Under the pieces are notes generated by a model, which was given only the letters and a program-made list of their open reading frames with translations, searched no databases and was not told the origin of the DNA. A stretch of 7,131 nucleotides of DNA, from positions 1 through 7,131 of the forward strand of contig WREZ01000065.1 in NCBI GenBank assembly GCA_009779045.1. The letters run 5' to 3'. Source of the stretch: Candidatus Bathycorpusculum sp. GTDB lineage: Archaea; Thermoproteota; Bathyarchaeia; Bathyarchaeales; Bathycorpusculaceae. Shown piece by piece: positions 6,289 to 7,131 of the stretch (position 1 is its first letter; each line of letters starts with the position of its first letter). A program made the position numbers and the translations under genes.

Positions 6289-6302
6289 TTTTAGGCTTTT
6301 TT
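6289..6302 (+). terminator. T-tract after the membrane coiled-coil gene
   Basis: TTTTAGGCTTTTTT begins 23 nt after the stop codon at 6263-6265. Archaeal RNA polymerase ends at T-rich runs without needing a hairpin, and no clear stem precedes this one. It lies between two convergent genes, where a stop signal is expected. Confidence 0.4.
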
Positions 6303-6318
6303 GTAATTCCCCTGTTTG

Positions 6319-6930
6319 TTAGTACCAGTATTCTATGGTCACAGTCATGGTTGCTCCATTGATTAGATTTGTGTTTCCTATGGACACAGTTGCAGTTCCG
6401 GGTAGTACAGGGAAGCACGCCCAGCCGCCTGAAGAACTTATATCTACACGTTGGTTATAGGTTATTGTGTGAGGACTTTGTCCTCCGTTAGATGTATAGC
6501 TTACTCGCGCAAAACCTTGATTAGTGGTTGTTGAATCTATGCGCACAAAAATGTAGCCTGCGTATTGAGCGTTGACAGTCCAAGAAGTATATTGTCCTGA
6601 CTGTTGGTTGATAGTTTGTCTATCTGCTATGGTGGTGGATTTCCCTAATTTTGTAATGTCTTGTAACTCCTGTACGGTGCCTTGTAGGCTGTTGATGGAG
6701 TTTTGTAGTCTTTGATTGTCGTTTTGTAGACTATTAATTGTGTTTTGTAGTTTTTGGTTATCGTCTTGTAGACTATTAATGGTACCTTGTAGTTTTTGGT
6801 TATCGTCTTGTAATTCTTTTATTTCGTTATCGTTATTTATTTGTACTGCTGGGTTGCCTACAAGGCTGAATACTAAAAGTACTGCTAAAACTGCACATGC
6901 TATCGATAAAACCGTCATTTTGTTATCCAT
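6319..6930 (-). CDS. Membrane-anchored protein with leucine-zipper stalk and beta-rich head
   Basis: No named family is recognised. Numbering is from a TTG at 6939. The ATG at 6930 (residue 4) is preferred; neither start has a good ribosome binding site. One hydrophobic segment (about 9-28) forms a signal anchor. Residues 43-84 are three 14-residue repeats (LQDDNQKLQNTINS type), continuing less exactly to about 95. Leu occupies every d position (43, 50, 57, 64, 71, 78, 85, 92), while position a alternates Asn (47, 61, 75) and Ile (54, 68, 82), a zipper pattern. Residues about 105-206 are rich in Thr, Ser, Gln, Asn and aromatics in alternating beta-strand style and end in TVTIEYWY. There is one Cys (175). 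An exported stalk-and-head surface protein is likely; the head may bind a ligand or neighbouring cell surface (inference). Only a short gap separates it from the convergent gene at 5726. Confidence 0.75.
   Translation of the reverse strand: MDNKMTVLSIACAVLAVLLVFSLVGNPAVQINNDNEIKELQDDNQKLQGTINSLQDDNQKLQNTINSLQNDNQRLQNSINSLQGTVQELQDITKLGKSTTIADRQTINQQSGQYTSWTVNAQYAGYIFVRIDSTTTNQGFARVSYTSNGGQSPHTITYNQRVDISSSGGWACFPVLPGTATVSIGNTNLINGATMTVTIEYWY
6688..6813 (-). repeat. Three tandem 42-bp units encoding the leucine-zipper stalk
   Basis: Residues 43-56, 57-70 and 71-84 of the stalk protein align as three 14-residue units that differ at only a few positions (G/N, T/S, D/N, K/R). Each unit is two heptads. 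The DNA copies are similar but not identical, so the stalk grew by duplication some time ago and has since drifted. Confidence 0.85.
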
Positions 6931-6982
6931 TTTTCGCAATCTCGTGATTTAATTGTTACTTCTACCCTAAAATCCCGGAAAG

Positions 6983-7097
6983 TATAACTATGTCTGAGTA
7001 ATAGAGAATGAATGTTCGTTGAAACGACGATTGCGTGGTGAAATCGCGTTTTTGTATTAACTGCAGCATAGTTATAATTATACACAATATAACTATG
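6983..7097. repeat. Three copies of TATAACTATG, two as an inverted repeat
   Basis: TATAACTATG occurs at 6983-6992 and 7088-7097, and its reverse complement CATAGTTATA at 7067-7076. The last two form a perfect 10-bp inverted repeat with an 11-bp spacer, overlapping the palindrome TATAATTATA at 7073-7082. The copy at 6983 lies about 50 nt before the ATG of the stalk protein, and its minus strand AGTTATACTTT is a candidate TATA box. The set may combine promoters with binding sites of one regulator. Confidence 0.6.
7021..7053 (+). terminator. Stem-loop followed by T-tract
   Basis: AAACG (7022-7026) and CGATT (7028-7032) pair with AATCG (7042-7046) and CGTTT (7047-7051), giving a ten-pair stem with one bulged A and a 9-nt loop, running into TTTTT (7049-7053). 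It resembles an intrinsic terminator on the + strand. A smaller alternative stem, TCGT/ACGA at about 7017-7027, shares bases with it. There is no gene just before it on this strand, so it may end a short RNA or be part of a leader. Confidence 0.4.
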
Positions 7098-7105
7098 TTT
7101 TTACA

Positions 7106-7121
7106 TTTTAGTTCACTAAAA
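7106..7121. repeat. Near-palindrome TTTTAGT-TC-ACTAAAA
   Basis: Perfect 7-bp arms with a 2-bp centre, at the right edge of the window. The form suits a dimeric DNA-binding protein. Any gene it serves lies beyond the window or is the leftward stalk-protein gene. Confidence 0.45.
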
Positions 7122-7131
7122 TACACTTAAA

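Noticed and set aside
17..6302. Similar strings TTTTAAGGCTTTTT (17-30) and TTTTAGGCTTTTTT (6289-6302) as a repeated terminator
   Set aside because: The left copy is within codons of the TPR-like gene (EKALK region), so the resemblance is probably chance.
6962..7069. Leftward 35-codon ORF starting MLQLIQKRDFTTQ
   Set aside because: Its ATG lies inside an inverted-repeat arm, it has no ribosome binding site, it overlaps the stem-loop, and it shows no recognisable motif. It is more likely chance within a regulatory region.

Overview
The window looks like a piece of a low-GC archaeal chromosome. The main evidence is a phenylalanyl-tRNA synthetase pair of the archaeal/eukaryotic type: an alpha subunit with a long winged-helix N-terminus, and a ~600-residue beta subunit lacking the bacterial tRNA- and anticodon-binding appendages. 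TATA-like boxes sit about 50-60 nt upstream of several starts, and some genes have GAGG/GAGGTGA ribosome binding sites. I cannot fix the lineage. A mesophilic, AT-rich member of the Thermoproteota/Bathyarchaeia-like groups, or a gut methanogen relative, would fit, but this is inference.

Layout, left to right. Positions 1-55 hold the first 18 codons of a leftward gene with a TPR-like start, and a palindromic TATA box lies behind it. Positions 195-3530 are the leftward pheS-pheT operon; pheT starts directly after the pheS stop, with its ribosome binding site inside pheS. Positions 3531-4047 are about 500 bases without a confident gene. They hold the pheS promoter inside an inverted repeat, a hairpin-plus-T8 element, a 68-codon open fragment on the + strand that looks like a gene remnant, a possible 56-codon cysteine-rich ORF on the - strand, and a 12-bp direct repeat. 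Positions 4048-5526 encode a leftward AlbA_2/Schlafen-fold, GHKL-ATPase-like and winged-helix regulator (COG2865-like). Positions 5527-5725 are a divergent promoter region with a dyad. Positions 5726-6265 encode a rightward two-helix membrane protein with a near-perfect acidic coiled coil. Positions 6319-6930 encode a leftward, membrane-anchored, leucine-zipper-stalked protein with a beta-rich head. Positions 6931-7131 hold a dense set of inverted repeats and a stem-loop with a T-tract.

Functionally, pheS and pheT are a housekeeping unit charging tRNA-Phe. The right half is accessory in character: a DNA- and nucleotide-binding regulator, a divergent membrane coiled-coil protein and a probably surface-exposed coiled-coil protein. 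No known pathway is established for these three, and any link between them is a hypothesis from proximity.

The most striking global signal is base composition. Both synthetase genes lie on the same strand, yet pheS and the 5' quarter of pheT are G+T-rich in the sense strand, while roughly the last 55% of pheT is strongly A+C-rich. The switch falls near a domain boundary of one essential protein. That same half of PheT carries a six-codon GAT run and a glutamine tract inside predicted loops.
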